A stretch of DNA of 5,305 nt from an uncultured Collinsella sp. (GTDB taxonomy: Bacteria > Actinomycetota > Coriobacteriia > Coriobacteriales > Coriobacteriaceae), in assembly GCA_900554585.1 (NCBI GenBank), contig USHS01000120.1, positions 1-5,305 on the forward strand, in the 5' to 3' direction. Below, one piece after another: positions 4,705 to 5,305 of this stretch. The notes under the pieces were generated by a model. The model saw only the letters and a list, made by a program, of their open reading frames with translations, was not told the origin of the DNA and did not search any database. The position numbers were made by a program, and so were the translations under genes. Numbering within the stretch: the first letter of the stretch is position 1; each line of letters begins with the position of its first letter.

Positions 4705-5305
4705 CATGACGCTGTTTATCGCATCGCTTGCCGTCTCGTGCATCGGTGCGCTCGCCTCGGTTCTGCTGATCAAGGCCGATAACGCCGCCAAGACCGCCGG
4801 CTGCCTTATCGGCGCCGTCGCCGCGGTGCTTTCGTTTGTGGCCGGTATCCAGGCCGTGCTGGGCGATGTCACGTCGGTCGACACCATCGTGTTCTTCCCG
4901 TTTGCCCATTTCCAGCTGCTGCTCAATCAGCTGTCCGGCCTGTTCGTGGCGCTCATCTCGGTGCTCGCGTTTGCCGGTTCGATCTACGGTCTCAACTACT
5001 TTGATGAGTACCCGGGCAAAAAGGGCCGCGCCGGCTTCTTCTTTAACACCTTCGTGGCGTCCATGATGCTCGTCATCACCGCCGATAACGTGTTTTGGTT
5101 CCTGGTCGCCTTTGAGCTCATGTCGCTGACCTCGTACTTCCTGGTCGTGATCGAGGAGAACGAGAACTCCATCCATGGCGGTTGGCTCTACTTTGTGATC
5201 GCGCACGTGGGCTTTGTGCTCATCATGGCGAGCTTCCTCACCATGACCAACTTCGCCGGCGGCTCGTTTGCCTTTGCGGATTTCCGCGCCACGCAGTTTA
5301 GCCCC
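4697..5305 (+). CDS. hyfB: Hydrogenase-4 component B, antiporter-like membrane subunit (5' part)
   Basis: The first 203 residues of a membrane protein of the HyfB/HycC family (NuoL/NuoN/Mrp antiporter-like); the full protein is normally about 670 residues, so it runs off the right edge. Such subunits form the proton-translocating arm of group 4 [NiFe] hydrogenases. Hydrophobic segments are visible at about 5-26, 33-55, 79-100, 113-128, 131-152 and 162-183. NVFWFLVAFELMSLTSYFLV (131-150) corresponds to the antiporter helix carrying the key glutamate, here Glu140, and LYFVIAHVGFVLIM (164-177) is also typical. E. coli HyfB has close counterparts to both. AAGGGAG (4682-4688) lies 8 bases before the ATG, inside hyfA, and the two genes overlap by 8 bases, so their translation is probably coupled. 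HycC is the nearest alternative, but the preceding HyfA-like gene favours HyfB. Confidence 0.93.
   Translation, partial: MDSMTLFIASLAVSCIGALASVLLIKADNAAKTAGCLIGAVAAVLSFVAGIQAVLGDVTSVDTIVFFPFAHFQLLLNQLSGLFVALISVLAFAGSIYGLNYFDEYPGKKGRAGFFFNTFVASMMLVITADNVFWFLVAFELMSLTSYFLVVIEENENSIHGGWLYFVIAHVGFVLIMASFLTMTNFAGGSFAFADFRATQFSP

Overview
The window looks like chromosomal DNA from a high-GC anaerobic gut actinobacterium. A Collinsella-like member of the Coriobacteriia is the best guess. This rests on the GC-rich codon usage, actinobacterial-style strong Shine-Dalgarno sites, and an anaerobic hydrogen/formate gene set; no taxonomic marker gene is present, so it is inference. It contains two unrelated gene blocks that diverge from one AT-richer intergenic region.

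Left block (minus strand, 1-762): a type II toxin-antitoxin pair. A RelB/DinJ-type ribbon-helix-helix antitoxin comes first. Its last 8 bases overlap the start of a PIN-domain toxin gene that runs off the left edge of the window. The PIN protein keeps two of the usual active-site acidic residues but appears to lack the other two. Two perfect inverted repeats just upstream of the antitoxin start are candidate autoregulatory operators.

Intergenic region (763-1191): no convincing gene. It holds several dyads: the two near the antitoxin, a set of GAGTGTA-like half-sites, and a perfect 11-bp-arm palindrome at 988-1013. One arm of that palindrome recurs as a direct repeat 44 bp downstream. A structured leader lies directly in front of the first right-hand gene.

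Right block (plus strand, 1192 to the right edge): a formate hydrogenlyase operon of the Hyf (hydrogenase-4) type. The order is a HydN-like four-cluster ferredoxin, fdhF (selenocysteine formate dehydrogenase H), hyfA (four-cluster ferredoxin subunit) and hyfB (antiporter-like membrane subunit, cut by the window edge). FdhF oxidises formate to CO2 at a molybdenum/selenocysteine site. The ferredoxin subunits pass electrons on to a membrane-bound [NiFe] hydrogenase, whose remaining subunits should lie to the right. HyfB belongs to the proton-pumping arm.

The key reading point is fdhF. An in-frame TGA at 2203-2205 splits it into two apparent ORFs, but this is the selenocysteine codon 140, followed by a bacterial SECIS-like hairpin, so the gene is intact from 1786 to 4008. 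A strong GC hairpin with a T-rich tail sits between fdhF and hyfA and may make transcription of the hydrogenase part partial.
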